Source of the DNA: UBA7672 sp041398245
GTDB taxonomy: Bacteria; Pseudomonadota; Alphaproteobacteria; Caulobacterales; Hyphomonadaceae
Reading direction: 5' to 3'
DNA: 64,000 nt
Assembly (NCBI GenBank): GCA_041398245.1
Contig: JAWKVC010000003.1
Span: forward strand, 124,001 to 188,000
Part shown: one piece after another, positions 54,310-62,921 of the stretch
Layout of the letters: each line of letters opens with the position of its first letter
Position numbering within the stretch: position 1 is the first letter of the stretch
Notes under the pieces: generated by a model
Seen by the model: only the letters and a program-made list of their open reading frames with translations
What the model was told of the DNA's origin: nothing
The model's database searches: none
Translations under genes and position numbers: made by a program

Positions 54310-54720
54310 ATGCCCCTTTCGCCCGGTTTCATCGATTATGCGTTGGAACTGCTGGCCGGGCTGGGCCGCGTCGAGGCGAAGCGCATGTTCGGCGGGGCGG
54401 GTCTGTACCGTGATGGCGTGATGTTCGGCATTCTCGATGACGATGCCGTATTCTTCCGGGTGGATGACGCCTTGCAGGCGGATCTACAGGCGCAGGGATC
54501 CGTGCCCTGGGTCTATTCGATGAAGAGCGACGGCGCGGTGCGCGACATGGGCTACTGGCGCATGCCGGAAACAGCCGCCGATGACCCGGACGAGGCGGTG
54601 GGGATCGCCCGCCGCTCGGTCGCAGCAGCACTGAAGCGGAAAGCGCTCCGCGCGGCGCCGAAGAAGGGCGCTAAGGCTAAGGCCGCGCCCAAGGCGGCAA
54701 AAGCGAGAGCCAAGAAATGA
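54310..54720 (+). CDS. TfoX N-terminal domain protein with lysine-rich tail
   Basis: 136 residues. The N-terminal domain (YALELLAGLGRVEAKRMFGGAGLYRDGVMFGILDDD) fits TfoX/Sxy N-terminal family, linked elsewhere to competence or helix-turn-helix-free regulation. From about residue 112 to the end it is a Lys/Ala tract (KKGAKAKAAPKAAKARAKK) like that of the histone-like protein at 13815. It overlaps the O-methyltransferase start by four bases. Confidence 0.8.
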   Translation: MPLSPGFIDYALELLAGLGRVEAKRMFGGAGLYRDGVMFGILDDDAVFFRVDDALQADLQAQGSVPWVYSMKSDGAVRDMGYWRMPETAADDPDEAVGIARRSVAAALKRKALRAAPKKGAKAKAAPKAAKARAKK

Positions 54721-55367
54721 GCGACAAAATCTGGAACGAGGTCGATGCCTACATCGAAGAGCGGCTGGTCGCCGAGGACGATGCGCTGTCGGCCGCTGTT
54801 CGCGAGAGCGCGGCGGCGGGTCTTCCCGCCATCGCGGTCTCGGCGGCACAGGGCAAGATGCTTCACCTCATCGCACGATCCATTGGCGCCAGGCGCATTC
54901 TTGAGGTCGGCACGCTCGGGGGCTATTCGGCGATCTGGATGGCGCAGGCCCTTCCTGAGGGCGGCGAGTTGGTGACGCTGGAGATCGATCCTCGTAACGC
55001 CGAGGTTGCCAGCCGGAACATCGCTCGTGCGGGCCTAGCGACGAAGGTCGAGATCAAGGTCGGGCCAGCCATATCGCACCTGCCTGCGCTTGATGGGCCG
55101 TTCGACATGGCCTTCATCGATGCCGACAAGGAAAGCAATGCCGACTACTTCGATCACGCGGTCCGGCTGAGCCGTAAAGGCGCCGTCATCATTGTCGATA
55201 ACGTCATACGCAGAGGCGCTGTGACCGACCCGGGCGGCAATGCGCAGGTTCAGGGCGTGCGCCGCATGATGGATGCAATCCACAGCAATCGCCGCGTTGC
55301 CGCCACCGCCGTGCAGACGGTCGGCGCCAAAGGCTATGACGGCTTCCTGATGGCGGTGGTGCTCTAG
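54717..55367 (+). CDS. O-methyltransferase (AdoMet-dependent, class I)
   Basis: 216 residues. The AdoMet site is in ILEVGTLGGYSAIWMAQALP and the acidic end of strand 4 in MAFIDADKESN, with the metal-binding DNVIRRG region as in catechol- or caffeoyl-CoA-type O-methyltransferases. The substrate is unknown. The ATGA overlap with the TfoX-like gene suggests co-translation. It is convergent with the diguanylate cyclase. Confidence 0.9.
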   Translation: MSDKIWNEVDAYIEERLVAEDDALSAAVRESAAAGLPAIAVSAAQGKMLHLIARSIGARRILEVGTLGGYSAIWMAQALPEGGELVTLEIDPRNAEVASRNIARAGLATKVEIKVGPAISHLPALDGPFDMAFIDADKESNADYFDHAVRLSRKGAVIIVDNVIRRGAVTDPGGNAQVQGVRRMMDAIHSNRRVAATAVQTVGAKGYDGFLMAVVL

Positions 55368-55369
55368 CG

Positions 55370-56434
55370 CTAGGCCGCGTGGTTGGCCGATAGCGGCGGC
55401 AGCTGGGTTTCCAGCGTCACGCGGTTACGGCCATTGCGCTTCGACATGTAGAGGCATTCGTCGGCGCGCGTGATCAGATTGCCGACCGTTTCACCCGCCA
55501 CGTAGGCGGCCCCGCCGAACGAGATGGTGACGGCGCCGATCGTTTCGTTGGTCGAGCGGCGGACAAGGCGCTTGGCTTCGATGGCGCTGCGGATCTGGTC
55601 TGCGATGCGGCCCGCATCCTTGAGCGAGGTGCGCGGCATGATCACGGCGAATTCCTCGCCGCCATAGCGCGCAACGAGGTGATCCGGCAGGGCGAACTTG
55701 GCCAGCGCCGAGGCGACGAAGCGGATGACCTGATCGCCCGTCTGGTGGCCCCAGGTGTCATTGAACGATTTGAAATGGTCGATGTCGCAAAGCAGCAGCG
55801 ACAGTTCTGTCTTCTCCGAGTCCGCTTCGTCCTTGCGGAGGCGCAGCGTCTCGTCGAACAGCTTGCGGTTGGCGATGCCGGTCAGCGCGTCTGTCAGCGC
55901 TTCGGCACGGGCCTGCCGCAGCGAGGTGCGGAGTTTCTCCATCTCCTGCGAAGACTGGGCGAGCTTTTCGGAGAGGTTGGAGTTCTGCTTCGACATCTCC
56001 GTCGTGGCCGACGCCAGAACCGAGATCAGGCGTTTCAGGGCGTCGCCATCCAGAACGGCGTTCTGCAGGCTGTCGGCGGCGACGTTCAGGGTTGCGCCAT
56101 AGCGTTCGGTTGTCGCGCCGGCTTTCTTGAGCGCATCAAGCGCGTCAGCGATCTCGTGCGCGATCCGGGAGCCGGTCTCCATCACCTGCGTCGACAGGTG
56201 GGTGGTGGAGAAGAAGCGCTCGTACAGCGCTTCCATATCGTCGGCGGTGATCGGCTTGCCGGACGAAATCATCTTGTCGACGGCCTGTTTCAGGTCCGGC
56301 GAGGAGTGGGTCATGTAGGTGAGCCAGACCTCGTAGTTCTGCGGGCTCACGGCCAGGGCGTGGCGGCCGATCTCATCAATCGTCCGGTGGCCGAGGACAA
56401 GGCCATCCGGTCCGAGAAGCTGGTTGTTCAACAT
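55370..56434 (-). CDS. Diguanylate cyclase (GGDEF)
   Basis: 354 residues with AAGGGGCG upstream. The N-terminal about 180 residues are helical with a long coiled-coil-like segment (about 130-180) and no membrane helix. The GGDEF domain holds the active motif GGEEF (258-262), so c-di-GMP synthesis is expected. The position of the inhibitory RxxD site reads ALPD, so feedback inhibition is probably lost. The 132-base upstream gap contains repeats. Confidence 0.93.
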   Translation of the reverse strand: MLNNQLLGPDGLVLGHRTIDEIGRHALAVSPQNYEVWLTYMTHSSPDLKQAVDKMISSGKPITADDMEALYERFFSTTHLSTQVMETGSRIAHEIADALDALKKAGATTERYGATLNVAADSLQNAVLDGDALKRLISVLASATTEMSKQNSNLSEKLAQSSQEMEKLRTSLRQARAEALTDALTGIANRKLFDETLRLRKDEADSEKTELSLLLCDIDHFKSFNDTWGHQTGDQVIRFVASALAKFALPDHLVARYGGEEFAVIMPRTSLKDAGRIADQIRSAIEAKRLVRRSTNETIGAVTISFGGAAYVAGETVGNLITRADECLYMSKRNGRNRVTLETQLPPLSANHAA

Positions 56435-56481
56435 GACATTACGCCCCTTCAGTCTGGACGCCCTGAAGCGCCAGTCTCCTG

Positions 56482-56543
56482 ACGGATTAGTGAAGATTAG
56501 CCGTTACGGATTAGCTAAAATGGGCGCATTCCCTTTAGGGAAT
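56482..56543. promoter_or_regulatory. Repeats and palindrome upstream of the diguanylate cyclase
   Basis: ACGGATTAG occurs at 56482-56490 and 56506-56514, with a further GATTAG at 56495-56500. A palindrome ATTCCCTTTAGGGAAT lies at 56528-56543. They lie 48-109 bases upstream of the cyclase start on the minus strand, a likely promoter region. Binding factor unknown. Confidence 0.45.
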
Positions 56544-56566
56544 ACTTACCAAAAGCGCCGGTTGCG

Positions 56567-58111
56567 TTAGCCGTCGCGCCGTTTCCCCAAGGATTGCAGA
56601 AGAAAAGCGGGGACGTGGTCGCCCATGCCCTTGAAGCTGTCACTGCCGCCCTGAGGCGCTCCCGGCTTCAACTCGCCATGCCGATTCCGGCCTTCGGGCT
56701 CCCGTGGCGATTCGCGATCGCGATTGCGGCCCCTCCGGCGACGGCCGCGGCCCTCGCGGGCGGGAGCATCAGAAGCGGTCTCTGCTGCCGGCGTTTCGGC
56801 GACGTCCTCGACGGGTTCGACGACGGTTTGGGCGATCTCGGGTTCGGGGGCGGCGGCTGACTCCTCTGGCGCGCCCTCGCGGTCTTCACCGCGATCGCGT
56901 CCACGTCCGCGACCGCGCTTCCGGTCGAACCGGTCGCGGCGCGGCGCGGGTCCGCGGCTGCGCGCTTCGCCAACTTCTTCTTCCATGCCTTCCGGCGCGA
57001 AGGGCTGGATGTCCTTGCCGATACGCTTCAGGACGGCGTCCCACAGCCGGCTGTCGCCCGGTGAAACAATGGTGAAGCTTTCGCCCGAACGTCCGGCCCG
57101 GCCGGTGCGACCGATGCGGTGAACATAGTCATCGGAATTGGGCGGCGGCGCGTAGTTGAAGACCTGACTGACTTCCGGGATGTCGAGGCCACGGGCGGCG
57201 ACATCGGACGCAACGAGAAGCTTCAGCTCCTTGTTGCGGAACCGGTCCAGCGTCGCCATGCGCTGGCTCTGCGCCAAATCGCCATGGATTGGCGCAGCAT
57301 CGAAGCCGTGGCTGGCGAGCGATTTGGCGACGATGTCGACTTCGGTCTTGCGGTTGCAGAACACGATGCCCTGATCTGTCAGCCTCGCCTTGATGATGGA
57401 GCGCAGCACGGCGCGCTTGATCGTGTCCTCGTTTGAGGGGCAGTGCGTGACGTATTGCGTGATGGTGGCGGCGGTGGTGGCGGGCTTGGCCACTTCGATC
57501 CGCTTGGGATCGGTCTGGAACTGCTTGGCCAGCTTGGTGATCTCGGGCGGCATGGTCGCCGAGAACAGCAGGGTTTGACGCGTCTTCGGCAGCAGGGTGC
57601 AGATCCGCTCGATATCCGGGATGAAGCCCATGTCCAGCATGCGGTCGGCTTCATCGATCACCAGCATCTGCACGCCGGTCATCAACAGGCGCCCGCGTTC
57701 GAAATGGTCGAGAAGGCGGCCCGGCGTCGCGATGAGCACATCGACGCCCGCAGTCAGCTTTTTGTCCTGATCGGCAAAGGAGACGCCGCCGATCAGCAGC
57801 GCCATGTTCAGCTTGTAGTTGGTTCCATACTTCTCGAACTGCTCTGCTACCTGGGCGGCAAGTTCGCGGGTTGGCTCAAGGATCAGCGAGCGCGGCATGC
57901 GCGCCTTGGCGCGGCCCTGACCGAGTTTGTGGATCATGGGAAGCACGAAGGCGGCGGTCTTGCCGGTGCCGGTCTGGGCGATACCGGTCACATCCCGCCC
58001 GCCGAGCACGGCCGGGATGCCCTGTTCCTGGATCGGGGTCGGGGTTGTGTAGCCGGCGGCCTTTACGGCTTCCAGAATTCTTGGGTCGAGACTGAGCTCG
58101 TCAAACGTCAT
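56567..58111 (-). CDS. DEAD-box RNA helicase (RhlE-like)
   Basis: 514 residues. Motif I AQTGTGKT (45-52), DEAD (153-156), SAT (184-186) and HRIGRTGR (331-338) are intact, so it is an active-looking ATP-dependent RNA helicase. The tail from about 385 is disordered, rich in Arg, Asp, Gly and acidic stretches, and ends in a short conserved-looking DHVPAFLLQSLGKR segment. It may act in cold adaptation or RNA decay. It is preceded by a leader of 172 bases with hairpins. Confidence 0.93.
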   Translation of the reverse strand: MTFDELSLDPRILEAVKAAGYTTPTPIQEQGIPAVLGGRDVTGIAQTGTGKTAAFVLPMIHKLGQGRAKARMPRSLILEPTRELAAQVAEQFEKYGTNYKLNMALLIGGVSFADQDKKLTAGVDVLIATPGRLLDHFERGRLLMTGVQMLVIDEADRMLDMGFIPDIERICTLLPKTRQTLLFSATMPPEITKLAKQFQTDPKRIEVAKPATTAATITQYVTHCPSNEDTIKRAVLRSIIKARLTDQGIVFCNRKTEVDIVAKSLASHGFDAAPIHGDLAQSQRMATLDRFRNKELKLLVASDVAARGLDIPEVSQVFNYAPPPNSDDYVHRIGRTGRAGRSGESFTIVSPGDSRLWDAVLKRIGKDIQPFAPEGMEEEVGEARSRGPAPRRDRFDRKRGRGRGRDRGEDREGAPEESAAAPEPEIAQTVVEPVEDVAETPAAETASDAPAREGRGRRRRGRNRDRESPREPEGRNRHGELKPGAPQGGSDSFKGMGDHVPAFLLQSLGKRRDG

Positions 58112-58213
58112 CAGGTTGGTCTTTTGGGCTCGATAGGCCGGGCCACGAGCGGAAACGCACGCTTTTCGGAAACTGGCGGAGCAATAGGGCCCCGGGGACC
58201 CAAGTCAATCCCA

Positions 58214-58258
58214 CAGGGTGTCAACACCCTGTTGGCACGATTCCATGAAGGAATCGTG
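58214..58258. repeat. Two tandem hairpins between amidohydrolase and helicase genes
   Basis: CAGGGTG-TCAA-CACCCTG at 58214-58231 and CACGATTCC-ATGAA-GGAATCGTG at 58236-58258 are perfect stems of seven and nine bases, four bases apart. No clear T-tail follows on the minus strand, so they may be RNA structures in the helicase leader or a weak terminator for the amidohydrolase pair. Confidence 0.6.
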
Positions 58259-58284
58259 GGCGTTTTCCCGCGTTGTCCGACTGG

Positions 58285-59553
58285 CTATTGCCGCTCGTAG
58301 GCCTGCGGCAACGGCTCGTCGAGGTTCATGTAACGGTCACGCAGCTTGGTCTGACGCGACTCCATCGGGGTCGGCTGGCCGGCGATGTAGACCGCATCCG
58401 GGCTGGACATCAGCTCGAGCGGATCACCATCCCAGATCACGATGTCGGCAATTGCGCCCTGACGCAGGACGCCGAGGTCGGTCTGGCCGTACATGGCCGC
58501 CGGAACGCTGGTGATCGCCTTGAAGGCGCCGTCCCAGCTCATGCCGTTCGCCACGGCGTTGCCCGCGAGTTGCTGTATGAAGCGCGTGTTGTGCGTCGCT
58601 TCGCCCGGATCGGCGATGGCCACGGTGACGCCCGCCTTTTCTAGACGGCTGGCGTTCTCAAGCGTCGCCGCAAGGATCTCGAACCGGTCGGGCAGGTTGG
58701 TGAGCGGATTCACGATGACCGGAACCTTGGCGGCGGCGATCTGGTCCGCCACGCGCCAGCCTTCGGTGGCGCCCAGCAGGATCAGCTTTATCTTGGGTTC
58801 GCGCTGGCGAAGCGACAGCACCTGCAGGATCGAGGCAGCGTTGTGAACCTCGATCATCAGCGGCACGCGGCCTTCCACCACCGGCTTGAGCGCCATGGCT
58901 TCCTTGCTGGAAAGCAGATCGCCTTCGCCATCGTCCTGGAAGCCGCGTGGATACGCCTTCGCATCGTCGATCGCGGTCAGCAGCCATTGCCAGGCCGCCG
59001 AGCGCGAGCCGCCGGCTGCGCCGGCGCCGGCCTCACCCATGCGAGCGAGCATGACGACGTCGCGCGCGCCGATGCTGCTGAACGAGCCTGTCGTATCGAT
59101 GATGGCTCCATAGCCGCCGAACAGGCTGTCGCCGCCCGGCGAGCCGATGATCGCAGCGCGCGTGAAGCCTTCAATGCGCGTCACGTCGATGGCCGTGTCG
59201 TCGGGATTGAACGCGTCAGCCGCGCGCAGCGACGCCTGGAACTTGCTGCTGGAGGCGCTGACGTCGTTGGTTGAGTCCTCGGAGTCCAGTTCGGCCAGGC
59301 CGATCCGGGAGAAAGCCGCGAACAGGCCGGGCGTGATCCATTTGCCATCGGCCTCGACCACGCTGGCGCCGGCAGGCGGAGCGCCTGCGCCAACCGATAC
59401 GATGCGGCCGTCGCGGATCACCACCGTTCCGTTCTCGACGACGCCCTGACTCGTGTTGGTCACGACCTTGCCGCCCGTGATGGCGATGGTCTGGGCGAGG
59501 GCGGAGGGGGCGAGCGCCGCAAGGCCGGCGGCGAGGAGAAGCGACCTGATCAT
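58285..59553 (-). CDS. Amidohydrolase-like protein lacking the HxH metal motif
   Basis: 422 residues from ATG 59553, overlapping the upstream paralog by four bases. A signal peptide (about 1-20, ALAQ) precedes the amidohydrolase fold. In place of the usual His-x-His after the TPG turn it has F81-S82-R83 (TPGLFAAFSRIG), so binuclear metal binding is unlikely to be normal. Other His residues remain (EVHNAAS, EATHNTRF). It is likely to be a partner or a non-metal variant of the gene before it. Confidence 0.82.
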   Translation of the reverse strand: MIRSLLLAAGLAALAPSALAQTIAITGGKVVTNTSQGVVENGTVVIRDGRIVSVGAGAPPAGASVVEADGKWITPGLFAAFSRIGLAELDSEDSTNDVSASSSKFQASLRAADAFNPDDTAIDVTRIEGFTRAAIIGSPGGDSLFGGYGAIIDTTGSFSSIGARDVVMLARMGEAGAGAAGGSRSAAWQWLLTAIDDAKAYPRGFQDDGEGDLLSSKEAMALKPVVEGRVPLMIEVHNAASILQVLSLRQREPKIKLILLGATEGWRVADQIAAAKVPVIVNPLTNLPDRFEILAATLENASRLEKAGVTVAIADPGEATHNTRFIQQLAGNAVANGMSWDGAFKAITSVPAAMYGQTDLGVLRQGAIADIVIWDGDPLELMSSPDAVYIAGQPTPMESRQTKLRDRYMNLDEPLPQAYERQ

Positions 59554-61073
59554 TTCACGTCTCCTTCGCCCGGCTGGCCGAGTTCGAAATCGACAACCGG
59601 TTGCCTGTCGGCGTTCGCGCGATCCCACGTCACGGCGCCATCGACCAGAACGAGATCGGCACGCGTGTAGCTGCTGAAGGGGTCGCCGCTCCAGATCACG
59701 ACATCGGCCCCCTTGCCGGCTTCGAGCGTGCCTGTCTTGTCGAGAATGCCGAGCGCCTTGGCGGGATTGCTCGACAGCCAGGTCCACGCTTCCGCCTTGG
59801 AGATGTCGATGCCGGCCTTGCGGCCATCAGCCAGAGCCTTGGCGGCTTCCTGATTGAGGCGCTGGATGCCGTAGGCGTCGTCTGAGTGGACGATGGCGCA
59901 GCCGCCCTTGGCCTTGTGCACCATCGGAATGTTCTCGCGGATGCCGTCATAGGCTTCCGCCTTGAAGCCCCACCAGTCGGCCCACAGCGCGCCGCAGATG
60001 CCATTCTCGGCGAGCAGGTCGGCGATCTTGTAGGCCTCAACGCCGTGGTGGAACGCGGACACCTTGTATCCGAACTCCTTCGACAGATCGATGATCTGGG
60101 CCATCTCGTCGGCGCGATAGCAGTGCTGGTGCACCAAGATGTCGCCGTTGAGCACGCCCATCAGCGTGTCGAGTTCGAGGTTGCGGTCCGGCGGGCTGGG
60201 CGGATCGCCCGGCCCCTTGTCGTCTTTTTTCTCCGACGGCGAATTCACCTTCTTTTCCCAGGCGTCGAAGTCGGCGTTGTACTTGTCCCACTTGCGCTTG
60301 TACTCCACGGCGCGCTGCCAGGCTTCGCGATAGCCGGCGATGTTGCCCATGCGCGAATAGGGAGCGCCGCCGGGGAAGCGGCCATTGCCATAGCCGTAAA
60401 CCCGCTTGGGGTTCTCGCCGCACGCCATCTTCAGCGTGTAGGGCGCGCCAGGGAACTTCATGCCTTGCGCCGTCTTCGCCGGAACGGCCTTGATGATCAC
60501 CCCGCGGCCGCCGAACAGGTTGGCCGAGCCCGGCAGAATCTGCATCGCCGTGATGCCGCCGGCCATCGCGCGCGTGAAGCCCGGATCTTGCGGCCAGATC
60601 GAATGCTCGACCCAGACTTCCGGCGTCACCGGGCCGGAGACTTCGTTGCCATCCTGGTGCGCGCCGATCCCCGGCGAGGGGTAGGCGCCAAGGTGCGAGT
60701 GGATGTCGATGATGCCCGGCGTCACGAACTTGCCTGTCGCATCGATGGTCTTGATGCCCGACGGCATGGTCATCGCCGCTTCGGAGCCGACCGCCGTGAT
60801 CTTGCCGCCCTGGATCAGCACGGCGCCGCCTTTGATCTCACCACCCAGCCCGTCGAACACGGTGGCGTTGTGGATCAGAACGTCTTCAGACGGCAGCGGC
60901 TTGTAGGTCGACGGGTAGGGGTCGGGATTGTAGGCGATGCGTTTCGCAAACGGACCCGACGGCGCCTGAGCGGTCGTCGTTTGATCCGGCGCCTGCGCCG
61001 TGGATGGCTCCGCGCCGGTTGCGCATGCGCTCACCATCAGCGCCACGAGTGGGATAAGCTTCCAGCGTCTCAT
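59550..61073 (-). CDS. Amidohydrolase lipoprotein with intact metal site
   Basis: 507 residues with a lipobox (VSAC, C17) and a GGGGCGAGGC ribosome site. After a disordered linker, the amidohydrolase domain has H125-x-H127 in DIHSHLGAY, a possible carboxylated Lys region KMACGENPKR, HQH, SAFHHG and HSDDA, matching imidazolonepropionase/cyclic amide-type enzymes. It should hydrolyse an unknown amide or cyclic substrate outside the cytoplasm. It is the first gene of the pair. Confidence 0.88.
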   Translation of the reverse strand: MRRWKLIPLVALMVSACATGAEPSTAQAPDQTTTAQAPSGPFAKRIAYNPDPYPSTYKPLPSEDVLIHNATVFDGLGGEIKGGAVLIQGGKITAVGSEAAMTMPSGIKTIDATGKFVTPGIIDIHSHLGAYPSPGIGAHQDGNEVSGPVTPEVWVEHSIWPQDPGFTRAMAGGITAMQILPGSANLFGGRGVIIKAVPAKTAQGMKFPGAPYTLKMACGENPKRVYGYGNGRFPGGAPYSRMGNIAGYREAWQRAVEYKRKWDKYNADFDAWEKKVNSPSEKKDDKGPGDPPSPPDRNLELDTLMGVLNGDILVHQHCYRADEMAQIIDLSKEFGYKVSAFHHGVEAYKIADLLAENGICGALWADWWGFKAEAYDGIRENIPMVHKAKGGCAIVHSDDAYGIQRLNQEAAKALADGRKAGIDISKAEAWTWLSSNPAKALGILDKTGTLEAGKGADVVIWSGDPFSSYTRADLVLVDGAVTWDRANADRQPVVDFELGQPGEGDVK

Positions 61074-61259
61074 GCCTCGCCCCGACTATATCGAATATCG
61101 ACATGTCTGCATGGCGGGCGGGAATCGTCAAACCTGCTGCACGCGCAAGGCGAGTCAGGAAAAGACTGACCGCAATGCGGTCACGCCAGCCACACGCGTG
61201 CAACTTTCCTGCGCATATGCTCTGATCGGCGCAACACACATACCGGAGGGACACGCGCC

Positions 61260-61880
61260 ATGAAGTTCTACAATTCGATCGGGCCAAATCCCCGCGTCGT
61301 GAAAATGTTCATGGCGGAGAAGGGCATCGACGTTCCGCGGGTCGAGGTGGACCTGCGCGCCGGCGAGAACCGGCAGGCGGCGCACGTCGCACGCAATCCC
61401 TCCGGCCAGATGCCGACGCTGGAGCTGGATGATGGCCGGTATCTCGCTGAGGTGACGGCGATCTGTGAATATCTTGAAGAGAAGCATCCCAGCCCGCCCC
61501 TGATCGGCACGAATGCCGAAGAGCGCGCCATGACGCGGATGTGGACCCGCCGGGTCGACCTCTACATCGTCGAGCCCATGCTGACCGGCTTCCGGGCGGC
61601 GGAAGGCTACGCCCTCTTCAAGGACCGGATGCGGTTGTTCCCGCAGGCCGCCGCTGATCTGAAGACGCTGGCGCAGGAGAAGATTGCCTGGCTCGACGGG
61701 TTGATTGCCGGGCGGGACTTCATCGCGGGTGACCGGTTCACCCTCGCTGACATCCTGCTCTACTGCACGCTCGATTTCGCGCAGTCGGTGGGCCAGCCGG
61801 TCAACCGCGATAACAAGAACATTGCGGCGTGGTTTGACCGCGTCAGCGCGCGGCCCAGCGCAGAAGCAAGCAAGAAGTAG
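61260..61880 (+). CDS. Glutathione S-transferase family protein
   Basis: 206 residues with a strong GGAGGGAC ribosome site. The N-terminal FYNSIGPNPRVVKMFMAEKG, the SGQMPTLELDDGRYLAEVTAICEYLEEKHP cis-Pro and ligand segment, and the helical domain with FTLADILLYC fit the GST family. No catalytic Ser/Cys/Tyr is obvious at the start (Asn8 or Ser6 region). It is convergent with the thioesterase gene, two bases apart. Confidence 0.9.
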   Translation: MKFYNSIGPNPRVVKMFMAEKGIDVPRVEVDLRAGENRQAAHVARNPSGQMPTLELDDGRYLAEVTAICEYLEEKHPSPPLIGTNAEERAMTRMWTRRVDLYIVEPMLTGFRAAEGYALFKDRMRLFPQAAADLKTLAQEKIAWLDGLIAGRDFIAGDRFTLADILLYCTLDFAQSVGQPVNRDNKNIAAWFDRVSARPSAEASKK

Positions 61881-61882
61881 GG

Positions 61883-62308
61883 CTATTCCTTCGCGGCGAA
61901 GCCTGACGGCAGCCGCAGATGGCTCTGCAGCAGGCAGACGGGCTTGTTCTCGTCGCTCTGCCAGGCTTCGGCGTGAACCACGGCGACACGCTTGCCCATC
62001 CTGCGGATGCGCGCGCGGGCGAAGGTGTTCTCGCGCCGCGCCGGGCGGAGATATTCGACGCTGATGTCGATGGCGCGGGCCGGCGCGGACGTGCCCGTCT
62101 CGTGCGCGAGCTGCAGCAGGCAGGCGATCTCAAGGAAGGACGCCACAGCGCCGCCGTGAAGCGCGGGCAGCATCACATTACCCACCAGCTGATCGCGGAT
62201 CGGCAGGATGGCGAGCACGCCGCGCTCGTCCACCTTTGTCTCGACATTGAGAAAACGGCAGAAAGGCGATGTTGCAATGATCGCGTTGAGATCGATCGCG
62301 CCGCTCAT
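61883..62308 (-). CDS. PaaI-type hotdog thioesterase, copy 1
   Basis: 141 residues from ATG 62308, overlapping the upstream gene by four bases. The hotdog signature ALHGGAVASFLEIACLL and VEYLRPARRENTFARARIRRMGKRVAVVHAEAW are typical of PaaI-type acyl-CoA thioesterases. It is cytoplasmic. The substrate is unknown. Confidence 0.85.
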   Translation of the reverse strand: MSGAIDLNAIIATSPFCRFLNVETKVDERGVLAILPIRDQLVGNVMLPALHGGAVASFLEIACLLQLAHETGTSAPARAIDISVEYLRPARRENTFARARIRRMGKRVAVVHAEAWQSDENKPVCLLQSHLRLPSGFAAKE

Positions 62309-62787
62309 TTCGCCTCCCGCCGGTTGAGGGTGAAGGCGGCCTGCGCCGTCGCGACCGGATTGTCCGGCGATACATCCCATGCCTCGGCGCGCAGGAAGGC
62401 GATCGTGCGGGTCGCCCGATAGGCATGAGCCGAGCAGGTGATGGAGGCGCGGGGAGCAGCAGGGCGCATATGGTCGATGCGCAGGTCCAGCGTCGCCGGC
62501 GCCGCCTCAAAGCCGAGGCCCGCCATGATGGCGAGGCCGCATGTATGATCGATCAGCGCTGTCAGAATGCCGGGCGCCAGGATGTCCGTGCCATCCTGCC
62601 CAACCAAGTCTGCGCGCCACGGCAGCAGGATGGTTCCGCGTCCCGGTGACGAGGTCACGTATGTCATGCCGAGCGCCACGGCGTAGGGCGTGTACTCGAC
62701 CATTCGCGAAGCGAAGGAATTGCCCGGCCAATCGGCCGCGCCATCAGTCTTTGTGTCGTCGTCCATCGCGTCGCTGTCGCCGGCCAT
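62305..62787 (-). CDS. PaaI-type hotdog thioesterase, copy 2
   Basis: 160 residues from ATG 62787; an ATG at 62766 or 62844 is also possible, as no clear ribosome site decides. The hotdog pattern is ILAPGILTALIDHTCGLAIM and LRIDHMRPAAPRASITCSAHAYRATRTIAFLRAEAWD. It overlaps copy 1 by four bases, so the two are expected to form a heteromer or act on related acyl-CoAs. Confidence 0.82.
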   Translation of the reverse strand: MAGDSDAMDDDTKTDGAADWPGNSFASRMVEYTPYAVALGMTYVTSSPGRGTILLPWRADLVGQDGTDILAPGILTALIDHTCGLAIMAGLGFEAAPATLDLRIDHMRPAAPRASITCSAHAYRATRTIAFLRAEAWDVSPDNPVATAQAAFTLNRREAK

Positions 62788-62921
62788 CCGTTGCGTATCG
62801 AGTCTGTGCGCACTCTGGATGCACTGGCTTGCGCCATGCGCCAACAGCCAAATCGGCGCACGTCAGCAGAGTGACGCTGCGTTGCGCGGATTGACCAAAC
62901 GGCAGGCAGGTGCGCGATGAA

